Notes: generated by a model not told the origin, from the sequence alone. Positions 7,640-15,399 are shown, numbered from the stretch's first letter. The stretch: 64,000 nt of DNA from Bhargavaea cecembensis DSE10 (GCF_000348905.1 NZ_AOFT01000006.1:62001-126000), one strand, 5' to 3'. Numbers and translations: made by a program.

Positions 7640-8371
7640 TCATCCTTTATAGTGAACCATGTCATACGGATAGTAGGGCACATCTTGCAGCTTGCTGTCA
7701 TCCAGCCCAAGAATCTTTACGATTGCTCCGCTCTCAAAGCTCCAATAGCCAGGGTAAATGATGTCGTCATCATGATGCGTCTCGTACCACCACGCTTTTT
7801 TATTTCCCTTATACCAATCATTCTTCAAATAAGCTTTCAGCTTCAGGGTTTGTTGCTCTGGGTCATCGCCATTAACGACCGGCCGTAGTTTCTTGTAAGG
7901 CAACCCAAACAAGAATGTGGAGTGATCAGGCTTCCACCCGGAACGACGGGAATTCAGAAGGAAGTCAACCAAGGCATCGCGTTCCTCATAGGTCTTGGCC
8001 ATTTTTTGAACACGAGAGAGCAACGTCTCGTCGATTTCAAGCATGATTCCGATGGATAACAGCCAGACCACTTCAAGGTAATCGTCATAGTTTCCAATTC
8101 CATTTGTAGGCCGGCTTCTTTCAATCAGATCGATCAGCTTTGGAAGGGCGTCCTTGATTTCATGAAGCGGGCGTCCGGCAGAATACATGGCAATCAATTT
8201 GCTGTAAGAGTAAACACTCAGGGAGTCATAGGTGTTATCGATACCTTCATCGCCTATGCCGCGCTCGTGAATTAAATGTTCCACTAGATCCTCTAACTCA
8301 CCGATTGCGGAATGATAGTTTTCGATGTAATCCTTGAAATAGCCTTCATCCCTCAGGCGGTCTCTCATCAT
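7640..8371 (-). CDS. PoNi immunity protein, copy 4, first gene of the immunity unit
   Basis: A 243 aa protein starting MMRDRLRDEGYFKDYIENY. The start at 8371 has AAGGAG seven bases upstream; the open frame runs further upstream but through the promoter. It is closest by eye to copy 5: both share LLNSRR/LLNARR, FLFGLPY/FLYGFPY and AWWYETH. It heads a unit of four immunity genes with no toxin, driven by a promoter whose sequence is shared with the toxin gene. Confidence 0.88.
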   Translation of the reverse strand: MMRDRLRDEGYFKDYIENYHSAIGELEDLVEHLIHERGIGDEGIDNTYDSLSVYSYSKLIAMYSAGRPLHEIKDALPKLIDLIERSRPTNGIGNYDDYLEVVWLLSIGIMLEIDETLLSRVQKMAKTYEERDALVDFLLNSRRSGWKPDHSTFLFGLPYKKLRPVVNGDDPEQQTLKLKAYLKNDWYKGNKKAWWYETHHDDDIIYPGYWSFESGAIVKILGLDDSKLQDVPYYPYDMVHYKG

Positions 8372-8397
8372 ATCGATTCTCCTTAACCAGATATCCG

Positions 8398-8416
8398 TTA
8401 CCAATAGTTTACCATT
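8398..8416 (-). promoter_or_regulatory. Promoter element of the four-gene PoNi unit, copy of the toxin promoter
   Basis: The 19 bp TTACCAATAGTTTACCATT (plus strand) is identical to 10864-10882 upstream of the toxin gene. On the minus strand it contains an extended -10, TGG-TAAACT. A start near 8399 would give a leader of about 28 nt. Confidence 0.6.
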
Positions 8417-8487
8417 TGGAGATGAGGGAACTCAGTGTTCTGTCTGGAAGGGAACGGTGGCAGGGTTTTTAAAAGGGATAAGGAGCT

Positions 8488-8521
8488 GAAAAAGAAAAGC
8501 GCCCATTTCGGACGCTTTCCT
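8488..8521 (-). terminator. Terminator of the toxin/PoNi copy 5 unit
   Basis: Minus-strand arms GGAAAGCG (8520-8513) and CGCTTTTC (8501-8494, one G-T pair) followed by TTTTTCAG. The stop of copy 5 is two bases before the hairpin. Confidence 0.75.
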
Positions 8522-8522
8522 T

Positions 8523-9242
8523 TCAGCCTTTATAGTGAACCATGTCGTACGGGTAGTAGGGGACATCTTTTAGGGAACTATCGTCTAGCCCTAAGATCTT
8601 TACAATCGCGCCGCTCTCGAAACTCCAGTAGCCGGGGTAAATGAGATCTTCATCAAGATGTGTTTCATACCACCAGGCATATTTATGGCCTTTATACCAA
8701 TCTTTTTTAAGATAGGACGCGAGCTGTTGAATTTGAAGGCCAGGATCATTGTTGGTGATGATTGGCAGGAGTAGTTCATAGGGGAAGCCATATAAGAATG
8801 AAGTTTGCTTAGGCCTTCGAGCATTTAGAAGGAATTCCATAAGTGCATCACGGTCAGCGTAGGTACTAGCCAACCTTTCGATTCGGATGTTTAAGTCATT
8901 ATCAATCTCTAGCATAGTTCCAATTGATAATAGTGTAATGACTTCTAGGTAATAGTCATAACTACCAATGACTTTAGGTGACCATGTATGCTCCATTAAA
9001 TCAACGAGTGGAGAAATAACTTCCTTAATTTCATCTAATGGTGCACCTAACGAATACAAGGAAAGAAGTTTGTTGAAATAATATCCGCTCAGGGCTATAT
9101 AGCCACTGTGGACTCCAGGGTCGTCTTCACCTCGCTCCCGGATTACTTGCTCAACAAGATTCTCGAATTCCTGGATAGAGGTTTCTTCGAAATCTATTTT
9201 TTCCTTGAAGAATGTTTCATCTTTAAAAGTATCCCTAATCAA
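8523..9242 (-). CDS. PoNi immunity protein, copy 5, cognate candidate for the adjacent toxin
   Basis: A 239 aa protein starting at TTG (9242) with MIRDTFKDETFFKEKIDF. No ATG or GTG in this frame is available after the toxin stop, and the ribosome binding site is weak (GAGTGA). It begins 10 bp after the toxin stop, so it is the copy most likely co-transcribed with and specific for the toxin. The codon use looks more AT-rich than in copies 1-4. The ending GYWSFESGAIVKILGLDDSSLKDVPYYPYDMVHYKG is intact. Confidence 0.88.
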   Translation of the reverse strand: MIRDTFKDETFFKEKIDFEETSIQEFENLVEQVIRERGEDDPGVHSGYIALSGYYFNKLLSLYSLGAPLDEIKEVISPLVDLMEHTWSPKVIGSYDYYLEVITLLSIGTMLEIDNDLNIRIERLASTYADRDALMEFLLNARRPKQTSFLYGFPYELLLPIITNNDPGLQIQQLASYLKKDWYKGHKYAWWYETHLDEDLIYPGYWSFESGAIVKILGLDDSSLKDVPYYPYDMVHYKG

Positions 9243-9252
9243 GATATTTCAC

Positions 9253-10822
9253 TCATTTCTTTATAATGTATCCATCAGTATTAAGTTCTTTCTCCACTAC
9301 ATTCCCATCATGTTTTATACGAACTAATTTCTTCTTTACAGAATCAGGATTGGTAACCATGCTTTTTTGGATATCATTATATTTCTTTACTCCAACAGCA
9401 CTTCGTAACCTTCGTTGCACCCAATAGTTATCCATCTGTCGCCAGTCTTGTGTCTTATTCAGTTGAGCTTTGTTATATTTTGCTTCAGCAATGATGAACT
9501 TTGGCGGAGGACCAGAGTCTTCATAAACACCATCAATACCTTGAGCAATTTTTTGATCTAACTTCGTTACTCGCCCTTTGCTAATCCTATTGTATCCCTG
9601 ACTCTCATAATGCACGTCCATCTTCATCTCGCCGTAGTTGCCTTTTTGCTGGTTGTTTTTCAGTTTGGTTTTTCCGGATTCTACAGATTTTATAGCATTC
9701 TGCTGCTGAATCTGCGCAACTTCAGTGGCGGTGTAGTGGCGTTTTCCTTTGAGCGCCGCGTTGTTGGAGTCAGTTTTGAACCACTTGCCGACGGGGGATT
9801 CCTTTACCAGCTTAAATCCGAGCTTTCCGGCCTTCACGCCTTTGCCCATCGGCGTCATGCCGAAGATGGCTATGCCTTTTTGCAGGAGGGAGGAGTCCTT
9901 GTCTGTGATGGTTTCCAGATCGTCGAGTAGTGCGTAAATCCGCGAAGTCTTTTGCAACCTTGAGGAATCCGTTCTCGCTTTCTGCTTCTGGTTTTTCGGT
10001 GCTGTTTCCGATTGCAGCGTTAGGAGCAGTCATCAGTGATTCAGGAGGAAGACCTTCCAGAGTCGAGAAGCCCAGGTTCCTTCCATTGTACAAAACATTC
10101 TGGGGGTTCTCCATGCTGTTCAAGCCCCTGACGCTATCCATTTTGGCGGATTGGTGTGCCAGTCCTAGTTGGAGCGGAGACCTGGCCGCTACTGCAGCCC
10201 ATTGCTCTGCTGGAAAATCAACGCCAGTCAATCCGCTCTGGAACAAGGATTCAATTTGAGCAATCCACTGTTCCATTGCCTGGAGTTGGTCTGACACGGG
10301 CATCAGCCGGTTTGTCTGTGTGGCGTCGAATTCATTCAGATCACTGACGGTCTGATTCTTTTCGCGCCGTGCATCCAGTACGCCCTCCTGTACCTGACTG
10401 TCATCCAGGTGGGGGAGGCTGACGATATCGGCAACCTGGTCCATGATGGCATTGGTCTCATCGGTCAGGTTACTGGAAATCCGGGCAATCTGATTCAGCC
10501 CATTCTCCACTTCACTTTCGATAAAGCCTTCATCTATGTAGCCGTTGGGAGCGGGCTCCAGTGCATCTGTGGCGGATTCGATGCCGGCCAATGTGCTGTA
10601 GAAGTTCTCTTTGAACAGGAGAAAGTACTCTAGGAACGGCAGGTGGCATTCCTGATAAAATCTCCTGATGGTGTCTCCGCCCTGGCCTTTCAGTGCTTCG
10701 TTAAGCTGGACCAGTTCTCTGACGGAGTCCATGATGAGCGTCATTTCGCTCTCCAGCCGGTTCAATGTGTCCTTATTACGCTCCAGCCTCTCCTCAAACG
10801 GGGTGACATCCAACACTTTCAA
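9253..10822 (-). pseudogene. LXG-domain toxin with C-terminal PoNe DNase domain, split by a frameshift
   Basis: Two overlapping frames make one toxin. The upstream frame (10822 to about 9940) is an LXG delivery domain of about 210 residues (MKVLDVTPFEERLERN at the start) followed by a linker. LXG proteins leave the cell by the type VII secretion system. The downstream frame (about 9938 to 9253) continues with RIYALLDDLETI, a pre-toxin segment and a PoNe nuclease of the PD-(D/E)xK fold: GEMKMD, then GIDGVYE, then FIIAEAKY, and a Gln/Trp-rich helix. Frames meet near 9935-9945; one extra base, or loss of two bases from an expected GCGCGG, explains it. The start is TTG at 10822, or GTG at 10816 with GGAG seven bases upstream. 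Confidence 0.82.
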
Positions 10823-10863
10823 TCTCCATCACCTTCTTCTGCGGATTGCACAGCAAAGATCAA

Positions 10864-10882
10864 TTACCAATAGTTTACCATT
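10864..10882 (-). promoter_or_regulatory. Promoter element of the LXG-PoNe toxin operon
   Basis: Extended -10 TGG-TAAACT on the minus strand within a 19 bp block also found at 8398-8416. A start near 10865 would precede the toxin TTG by about 43 bp. Confidence 0.6.
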
Positions 10883-10957
10883 GAGGGGTGGGTGAGGGAC
10901 TGCGACGTTTAGCCCGTTTTTGCTAGAGGGTGGGAGGAGGATGGGGGCTGTCTTATA

Positions 10958-10968
10958 GGTAAGAACTC
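10958..10968 (+). repeat. Single unit of the phased repeat family
   Basis: One core, GGTAAGAACTC, without convincing neighbours at 21-22 bp. It sits just before the terminator of PoNi copy 6. Confidence 0.35.
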
Positions 10969-10983
10969 ATAGAAGAGCAGACG

Positions 10984-11016
10984 AAGAGAAGGCACCCGAT
11001 GTGGATGCCTTCTTGT
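10984..11016 (-). terminator. Terminator behind PoNi copy 6
   Basis: Minus-strand arms AGAAGGCA / TGCCTTCT around a loop with CACATCGGG, matching the other PoNi terminators in layout and partly in sequence. The T-run on its 3' side is poor. Confidence 0.6.
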
Positions 11017-11729
11017 TAATTCTTATAGTGGACCAGGTCATACGGGTAGTAGGGGACGTCTTTCAGGCTGCTGTCATCGAGTCCAAGGATTTTTGCAACG
11101 GCTCCGCTTTCAAAGCTCCAGTATCCACTGTATATTGGATCTCGGTGTTTATGGGAGTCATACCACCCGGAATCGCTATGGCCGGTGTACCAGTACTTTT
11201 CCAGATAAAGCTTCAATTTTTTTAACTGCTCCTCTTTGTCCGGGGTGCCTATTACATCAGCCAATTTGGCGTAAGGGCGTTCGTAGAGAAGTTCTCCCCT
11301 AAGAGTTTTGTCCCCTTGCTCTTTCCCTTTAATCAGAAACTCCAAAAGACCGTCTTGCACGTTGTATTTCCTCACGAGCGCAACCAGTCGATCAAACTGG
11401 TCGTTATCTACATCTAGCATGACTCCAATAGATAACATCCACAGCATCCGTTCATAGTTTTCTCCATTCCATGACTTCTCTAATACTTCAATGACATCAA
11501 GGAAAAAATCTCGGATTTCATTAATAGAGTGGCCTGCTGAATAAAGCGCCCTTAACTTTGCGAAATGGTAGCCGGTCAATATGATGTAACCGACCCGCAC
11601 TCCATCATCATGTTCACCTCGTTGCTGAATGACCATCTCTATTCCTTTAGAGTACTTTTCAATCCGAGCAGTTTCATCTTGAAGGAATTTCTCGAAATAA
11701 AGATCGTCTTTTAAATAGTCCCTTGCCAT
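11016..11729 (-). CDS. PoNi immunity protein, copy 6
   Basis: A 237 aa protein starting MARDYLKDDLYFEKFLQDE with AGAAGGAG seven bases upstream of the ATG. It has RALYSAGHSINEI and the ending GYWSFESGAVAKILGLDDSSLKDVPYYPYDLVHYKN. With copy 7 it shares AVAKILG, a Val-Ala variant not seen in copies 1-5, so these two are a separate subgroup upstream of the toxin. It has its own terminator and is not obviously part of the toxin transcript. Confidence 0.87.
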   Translation of the reverse strand: MARDYLKDDLYFEKFLQDETARIEKYSKGIEMVIQQRGEHDDGVRVGYIILTGYHFAKLRALYSAGHSINEIRDFFLDVIEVLEKSWNGENYERMLWMLSIGVMLDVDNDQFDRLVALVRKYNVQDGLLEFLIKGKEQGDKTLRGELLYERPYAKLADVIGTPDKEEQLKKLKLYLEKYWYTGHSDSGWYDSHKHRDPIYSGYWSFESGAVAKILGLDDSSLKDVPYYPYDLVHYKN

Positions 11730-11779
11730 TGTGATTCTCCTTCTATTCTTAATCGATCACTTTCTTATGTAATTTTCCA

Positions 11780-11795
11780 TTCGGACGCCTTTTGT
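11780..11795 (-). other. Half of a PoNi-type terminator, left by duplication
   Basis: CCATTCGGACGCCTTTTG on the plus strand matches the loop and one arm of the terminators at 5442 and 8494, but the pairing arm is missing. This is what an unequal duplication of a gene-plus-terminator module would leave. Confidence 0.5.
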
Positions 11796-12509
11796 TTAAT
11801 CCTTATAGTGGACCATCTCAAATGGGTAGTAGGGGACGTCTTTCAGGCTGCTGTCATCCAGCCCTAAGATCTTCGCAACCGCACCACTCTCATAGCTCCA
11901 GTAACCTGTGTAGATGGCATCCCAATGATGATGGCTGTCATGCCATCCGGTGTCTTCGTGGCCGTCATACCAGTGAATCTCAAGATAATCCTTCAGCTTC
12001 CGGATTTGCTGTTTATGATCATCGAAGTAGATCAGGTTAAAAAGATTTTGGTAAGGGTCTTCGTGCAGCAATGGGCTATTGCTTTCATTGGAAGCTAGGC
12101 CTCTCGAGGACAAGAGGAAATCGATCAAAGCATCTTCCAATTCATATGTCCTGATCAGCTCTTTGAGCCGGGCTAAATCAGAGTCATCTATTTCAAGCAT
12201 GATTCCAATAGAGAGGAGCCAAAACATTTGGACATAGTGACCGCCGTTCCAGGAATTCTCCATTGTATCAATGACCTCTGGTATAAAATCTCGAATATTT
12301 TCTAACGGGACTCCGCCCGAATACATGGCATTCAATTTATTGAAGTGGTAAGTGTTTAAGGACACAAATCCATTCTGAACCCCTTTATCTTCTATCCCGC
12401 GTTCCGCAATCACGACTTTTAATAGATCCTTTAGTTCCTCGATGCTCTCATTTTCGGACTCTAAATAAGTTTTAAAATAGGTTTCATCTCTTAAGGTATC
12501 TCTAACCAC
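11796..12509 (-). CDS. PoNi immunity protein, copy 7
   Basis: A 237 aa protein. The start is placed at GTG 12509 (MVRDTLRDETYFKTYLESE), with GGAG eight bases upstream and an N-terminus that then matches the other copies. The open frame extends to 12650, but the extra 47 residues have no counterpart. It has NAMYSGGVPLENI, WHDSHHHWDAI and the ending GYWSYESGAVAKILGLDDSSLKDVPYYPFEMVHYKD, where Tyr replaces the usual Phe in WSFES. It follows a small membrane protein gene on the same strand. Confidence 0.87.
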   Translation of the reverse strand: MVRDTLRDETYFKTYLESENESIEELKDLLKVVIAERGIEDKGVQNGFVSLNTYHFNKLNAMYSGGVPLENIRDFIPEVIDTMENSWNGGHYVQMFWLLSIGIMLEIDDSDLARLKELIRTYELEDALIDFLLSSRGLASNESNSPLLHEDPYQNLFNLIYFDDHKQQIRKLKDYLEIHWYDGHEDTGWHDSHHHWDAIYTGYWSYESGAVAKILGLDDSSLKDVPYYPFEMVHYKD

Positions 12510-12579
12510 GACAATCACTCCAACTTCTTGAGGTCTTCTGTATAGGTATTGTAGTAACCTTCGCTGCGCAATGAATCCC

Positions 12580-12957
12580 TCACCACCATTTTTCAGCACT
12601 CCTCTTAGCAGTATCCTGAACGGGCGACTCACGCCTTTCTTTCCGGTCAATCAGAGAAAGGACGATCGTGGTGATCAGGGATAGAGTCAGGAAGAGAAAC
12701 AAGAGAGAGGTTTGTTTGTAAACAACATGAGAGAATACGCCCAATAGCACCAGGGATGTAGGAAGCATCCAGCGGGCTTTTTCTCCGGCCAGCCATTCGC
12801 CGGTCATTAAAATGATGCCACCGCCGATCAGAAAATAGGGAAGGGCGGATTCGTAATAATCTTCGTAGATCGCAAAGGCCGGGAGGACGACGGCTAAGAA
12901 AAATCCGATGATTTTCATGCCTTTCCCGAGTCGCACTTTAAACGATTTCTTTTCCAT
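12580..12957 (-). CDS. Small membrane protein of unknown function
   Basis: About 125 aa with four hydrophobic segments (IIGFFLAVVLPAFAIY, YFLIGGGIILMTGEWL, MLPTSLVLLGVFSHVVY, LFLFLTLSLITTIVLSLI) between a basic N-terminus and a charged tail. ATG at 12957 gives the GGGGGA site a spacer of about seven bases; the ATG at 12963 would have almost none. An extended -10 (TGG-TATAAT at 12995-12990) lies just upstream. It could be transcribed with PoNi copy 7, 70 bp downstream. I do not recognise the family. Confidence 0.7.
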   Translation of the reverse strand: MEKKSFKVRLGKGMKIIGFFLAVVLPAFAIYEDYYESALPYFLIGGGIILMTGEWLAGEKARWMLPTSLVLLGVFSHVVYKQTSLLFLFLTLSLITTIVLSLIDRKERRESPVQDTAKRSAEKWW

Positions 12958-12989
12958 AACCATTCCCCCAGATCGTTAACGTTGCTCCA

Positions 12990-12995
12990 ATTATA
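12990..12995 (-). promoter_or_regulatory. Extended -10 promoter of the small membrane protein gene
   Basis: TGG-TATAAT on the minus strand, with a start near 12983 and a short leader to 12957. Confidence 0.55.
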
Positions 12996-13084
12996 CCATT
13001 CTTTCCCACTTATGTTTTATAAGTATTAATCAGTGGGTGGTTAGGGGCCAAGTCTGGAAAATGAGCTAACGAGGGTTAATTAGG

Positions 13085-13378
13085 TTGGATATTTATGTTT
13101 TACTAAAGAAAATGAGACTTTCGATTAGCGGTATTAGACTTTGGAGCTCTATACAATCTTTGGCTGAAGGGATTGAGCTACAAGTGAAAAGCAATCTTAG
13201 TGTGGGTGCTGCCTTTTGTATTGTCATCATCTTAAATATCGATAAAGTGATCAGCAGTTCATTCATTGCAAATTTGATTAAAGTGCTGGCAATCATAGCG
13301 TTCGTTGCTTATGCAATTGTAGTAATAAGAAAAAGAGGGAAGAACAGGGAGCGTGAAAAAGGCGATCGCATTGAGTAA
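13085..13378 (+). CDS. Hypothetical small membrane protein
   Basis: A 97 aa frame starting at TTG 13085, or about 88 aa from ATG 13112. It has two hydrophobic segments (GAAFCIVIILNI and VLAIIAFVAYAIVVI) and a strongly basic and acidic tail (RKRGKNREREKGDRIE). The only ribosome binding site is a weak GAGGG. It is followed closely by a strong terminator, which supports it being expressed. I do not recognise the family. Confidence 0.4.
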   Translation: MDIYVLLKKMRLSISGIRLWSSIQSLAEGIELQVKSNLSVGAAFCIVIILNIDKVISSSFIANLIKVLAIIAFVAYAIVVIRKRGKNREREKGDRIE

Positions 13379-13408
13379 TCGGATCACTTGGAGCGATCAG
13401 TAAATGCC

Positions 13409-13444
13409 GCGGGTCTGGAGACGAATCTCCGGACCCGCTGCTTT
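13409..13444 (+). terminator. Intrinsic terminator
   Basis: Arms GCGGGTCTGGAGA (13409-13421) and TCTCCGGACCCGC (13426-13438) with a CGAA tetraloop, then TGCTTTT. Repeat array C starts 12 bp after the stem. Confidence 0.85.
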
Positions 13445-13449
13445 TGATT

Positions 13450-13549
13450 GGTGGGGATTCACCACTGATTCGTCGTAACTCAAAGGGGTGGAGGACGGAA
13501 CTCACACCCTCATAGGTAGTAACTCGGTGGGGGTGAGGTGGGGATTCGC
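13450..13549 (+). repeat. Phased repeat array C, 5 units (21, 22, 22, 22 bp)
   Basis: Cores at 13450 (GGTGGGGATTC), 13471 (CGTCGTAACTC), 13493 (GGACGGAACTC), 13515 (GGTAGTAACTC) and 13537 (GGTGGGGATTC). The spacing is held even where the first bases of a core have changed. Confidence 0.8.
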
Positions 13550-13638
13550 ATTTTACAAACATTTAATAGTGTATTGATACGGGTTCAATCCTGCCAAGCT
13601 ACACTGGAACTATCCAGGATAGAAAGAGGCGGGGAGAA

Positions 13639-14274
13639 GTGAGGGAAATCCATCAGGTGAAAAGTGGGGCCATCCTTTCTGAAGAGCCGACCGTGCACGG
13701 GACGGCTCAGGTGGCGAACAGTCAGGCGGGTGTGTATACATCAATCGGGGCGTTCAATAAAATCGTGGAGTCCGAGATAGGAGACTACACATACACGATG
13801 GAAAACGTCACGATGAATTACACGGAAATCGGAAAGTTCTGCTCGGTGGCGGCGCAGGTTTGCATCAATCCGGTGAATCATCCGATGGAGCGGGTCACCC
13901 AGCATCATATGACGTACCGGCGCCGCTCATTTGGTTTTGCCGATACGGATGATGTGGAGATTTTTGATTGGCGGCGTTCCCACCGGGTGAAGATCGGCCA
14001 TGATGTCTGGATTGGCCACGGCGCGATCATCATGAAGGACGTCACGATCGGGGACGGAGCGGTGATCGCGTCGGGCGCGGTGGTGACGAAGGATGTGGAG
14101 CCGTATACGATCGTCGGCGGAGTTCCGGCCAGGAAGATCAAGGACCGTTTTCCGAAGGAGATTGCAGAAAAGCTCCAGCAGATCGCCTGGTGGGAGTGGC
14201 CGAGGGACGTGATCGAAGAGCGCTTTGAAGAACTGAATGACTTGGAGCGATTTTTGGAGAAGTATGGTCAATAA
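13639..14274 (+). CDS. Hexapeptide-repeat O-acetyltransferase (CatB-like)
   Basis: A 211 aa left-handed beta-helix acetyltransferase with imperfect hexapeptide turns (IGAFNKIVESEIGDYTY, IGHDVWIGHGAIIMKDVTIGDGAVIASGAVVTKDV) and the C-terminal WWEWP motif of the CatB / xenobiotic acyltransferase group. The insertion NPVNHPMERVTQHHMTYRRRSFGF resembles the acetyltransferases found with phosphonate (phn) operons. No phn gene is near, so the acceptor is unknown. It starts at GTG 13639 after GGGGAG. The terminator behind it suggests a single-gene transcript. Confidence 0.85.
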   Translation: MREIHQVKSGAILSEEPTVHGTAQVANSQAGVYTSIGAFNKIVESEIGDYTYTMENVTMNYTEIGKFCSVAAQVCINPVNHPMERVTQHHMTYRRRSFGFADTDDVEIFDWRRSHRVKIGHDVWIGHGAIIMKDVTIGDGAVIASGAVVTKDVEPYTIVGGVPARKIKDRFPKEIAEKLQQIAWWEWPRDVIEERFEELNDLERFLEKYGQ

Positions 14275-14281
14275 AGGCAAT

Positions 14282-14317
14282 CGGGTCCGGATTTTCCGGA
14301 CCCGGTTTGTTTTTTTA
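14282..14317 (+). terminator. Intrinsic terminator of the acetyltransferase gene
   Basis: Arms CGGGTCCGGA (14282-14291) and TCCGGACCCG (14295-14304), then GTTTGTTTTTTT. Confidence 0.88.
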
Positions 14318-14411
14318 GGGCACTCGCGAGTAAAAAAGGGGCACTTGTAAGTGGAAAAGGAGCACTCCCGCACGAATCGGGGGCACTCGCCGTCACGAAA
14401 AGTGCACTCGC
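14317..14411 (+). repeat. Phased repeat array D, 5 units at exactly 21 bp, variant core
   Basis: Cores at 14317, 14338, 14359, 14380 and 14401 read AGGGCACTCG, GGGGCACTTG, GGAGCACTCC, GGGGCACTCG and AGTGCACTCG. The CACTC part matches the other arrays while the 5' half is GGGG instead of GGTA. It fills the gap between the terminator and the convergent protease gene. Confidence 0.75.
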
Positions 14412-14415
14412 CAAT

Positions 14416-15138
14416 TCAATCCCCCAGCTTCGCAATGTAGTCGACCATGAAATGCAGAACGATCAGGGGCAGCAGCGAGTCCAGAGAGATGTAGATGGTG
14501 CAGAACAGCACACCGAAAACAGACGTTCTGACGACGCCCATCAGGAAGCCCTGATAGGTGTGGGCAAGCCCGAAGAGGATCGCCGCCAATACAATCACAA
14601 TCCAGATGGAAAGCGAAGGGAACAGGTACAACAGGGCAAAGATGAGAAATCCCCGATAAATCACTTCCTCCGTCAGACCCGCTGTGATCGAGACATAATT
14701 CCAGCGCTTGTTTTCCTCAGCCGTAACCGGCAGGATCGGCGAAATGACCGACCGGTCCCATTCTTCTTTTTTCTTCTTCGTCAGTTCTGCCCTGACTTTG
14801 CTGTTGAAATGGAATCCGAGAATGAAATAGGTGACGAACAGAAAGTACAGGAGACCGATGCCGAGAGCGATCATCGACGGAATGGTCCCCAGCGGTTCGA
14901 AGTTGAATGTCGGCAAGGAAAGTCCGATGTCGCCCAGTGTGATGCCGGAGAAGGCGACCAGTAAGAGAATGACAATGGTGGGGACCCAGAGGCCTATAAT
15001 GGTTTGTTTGTAGAACGTCATTCTCGCCCGGTCATTGACCTGGACGTCGACTTTGAACTTTTGGAAATCCCGGTAGCCGAAGATCGGATCATAGATCAGC
15101 AGGAACAGCAGCAACCCCCAAATGACGGCGTCGACCAT
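14416..15138 (-). CDS. CPBP family intramembrane metalloprotease
   Basis: A 240 aa membrane protein with the CPBP (Abi/CAAX protease and bacteriocin-processing) motifs: EEVIYRGF, FGLAHTYQG and HFMVDY, which carry the catalytic Glu and the two His-bearing motifs. About seven hydrophobic segments. The family cleaves membrane substrates and includes bacteriocin self-immunity proteins. No bacteriocin gene is visible here. The ATG at 15138 has AAAAGGGG upstream. It is a single gene with no same-strand partner closer than 260 bp. Confidence 0.88.
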   Translation of the reverse strand: MVDAVIWGLLLFLLIYDPIFGYRDFQKFKVDVQVNDRARMTFYKQTIIGLWVPTIVILLLVAFSGITLGDIGLSLPTFNFEPLGTIPSMIALGIGLLYFLFVTYFILGFHFNSKVRAELTKKKKEEWDRSVISPILPVTAEENKRWNYVSITAGLTEEVIYRGFLIFALLYLFPSLSIWIVIVLAAILFGLAHTYQGFLMGVVRTSVFGVLFCTIYISLDSLLPLIVLHFMVDYIAKLGD

Positions 15139-15185
15139 GACTTCACCCCTTTTCTACAAGTGTACCTGAAAACAGTGTAAGGAGA

Positions 15186-15261
15186 GGTAGGGATTCATCC
15201 CATATACGTTATGATTCGGAGTCCCTTAGGTTGCGACTCGGAGGGGGTGAGGTGGGAATGA
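15186..15261 (+). repeat. Phased repeat array E, 4 units (21, 22, 22 bp)
   Basis: Cores at 15186 (GGTAGGGATTC), 15207 (CGTTATGATTC), 15229 (GGTTGCGACTC) and 15251 (GGTGGGAATGA). Separated from array F by a perfect palindrome. Confidence 0.75.
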
Positions 15262-15272
15262 ACCCAAAAGGA

Positions 15273-15296
15273 AGAGGAAGGCCGCGGCCTTCCTCT
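15273..15296. terminator. Perfect 24 bp palindrome between two repeat arrays, weak terminator
   Basis: Half-site AGAGGAAGGCCG followed directly by its complement CGGCCTTCCTCT. On the minus strand it is followed by TCCTTTTGGG, so it may end the transcript of the gene at 15398. It is the only element between arrays E and F. Confidence 0.5.
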
Positions 15297-15304
15297 GATT
15301 ATGA

Positions 15305-15399
15305 GGTAATCACTGAATCCGCTTCGGTCACGATTCGTAAGATCGAGGTAAACGCTCGCACCTCTGGGGTAACCATTCACCATTCCAAGGTAAACACTC
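15305..15399 (+). repeat. Phased repeat array F, 5 units at exactly 21 bp
   Basis: Cores at 15305, 15326, 15347, 15368 and 15389 read GGTAATCACTG, GGTCACGATTC, GGTAAACGCTC, GGTAACCATTC and GGTAAACACTC. The phase is perfect while the ten bases between cores differ each time. It stops where the coding region at 15398 ends. Confidence 0.85.

Noticed and set aside
9930-9960. Programmed ribosomal frameshift in the LXG toxin
   Set aside because: No slippery heptamer or following pseudoknot is evident, and toxins of this class are made as single proteins. A mutation or base-calling error is simpler.
12510-12650. N-terminal extension of PoNi copy 7 to 12650
   Set aside because: The extra 47 residues have no counterpart in the other six copies, and a GTG with a good ribosome binding site at 12509 gives the expected N-terminus.
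13450-15399. CRISPR array explanation for the phased repeats
   Set aside because: Units are 21-22 bp in total, cores are only about 11 bp and degenerate, the bases between are too short for spacers, and no cas gene is present.
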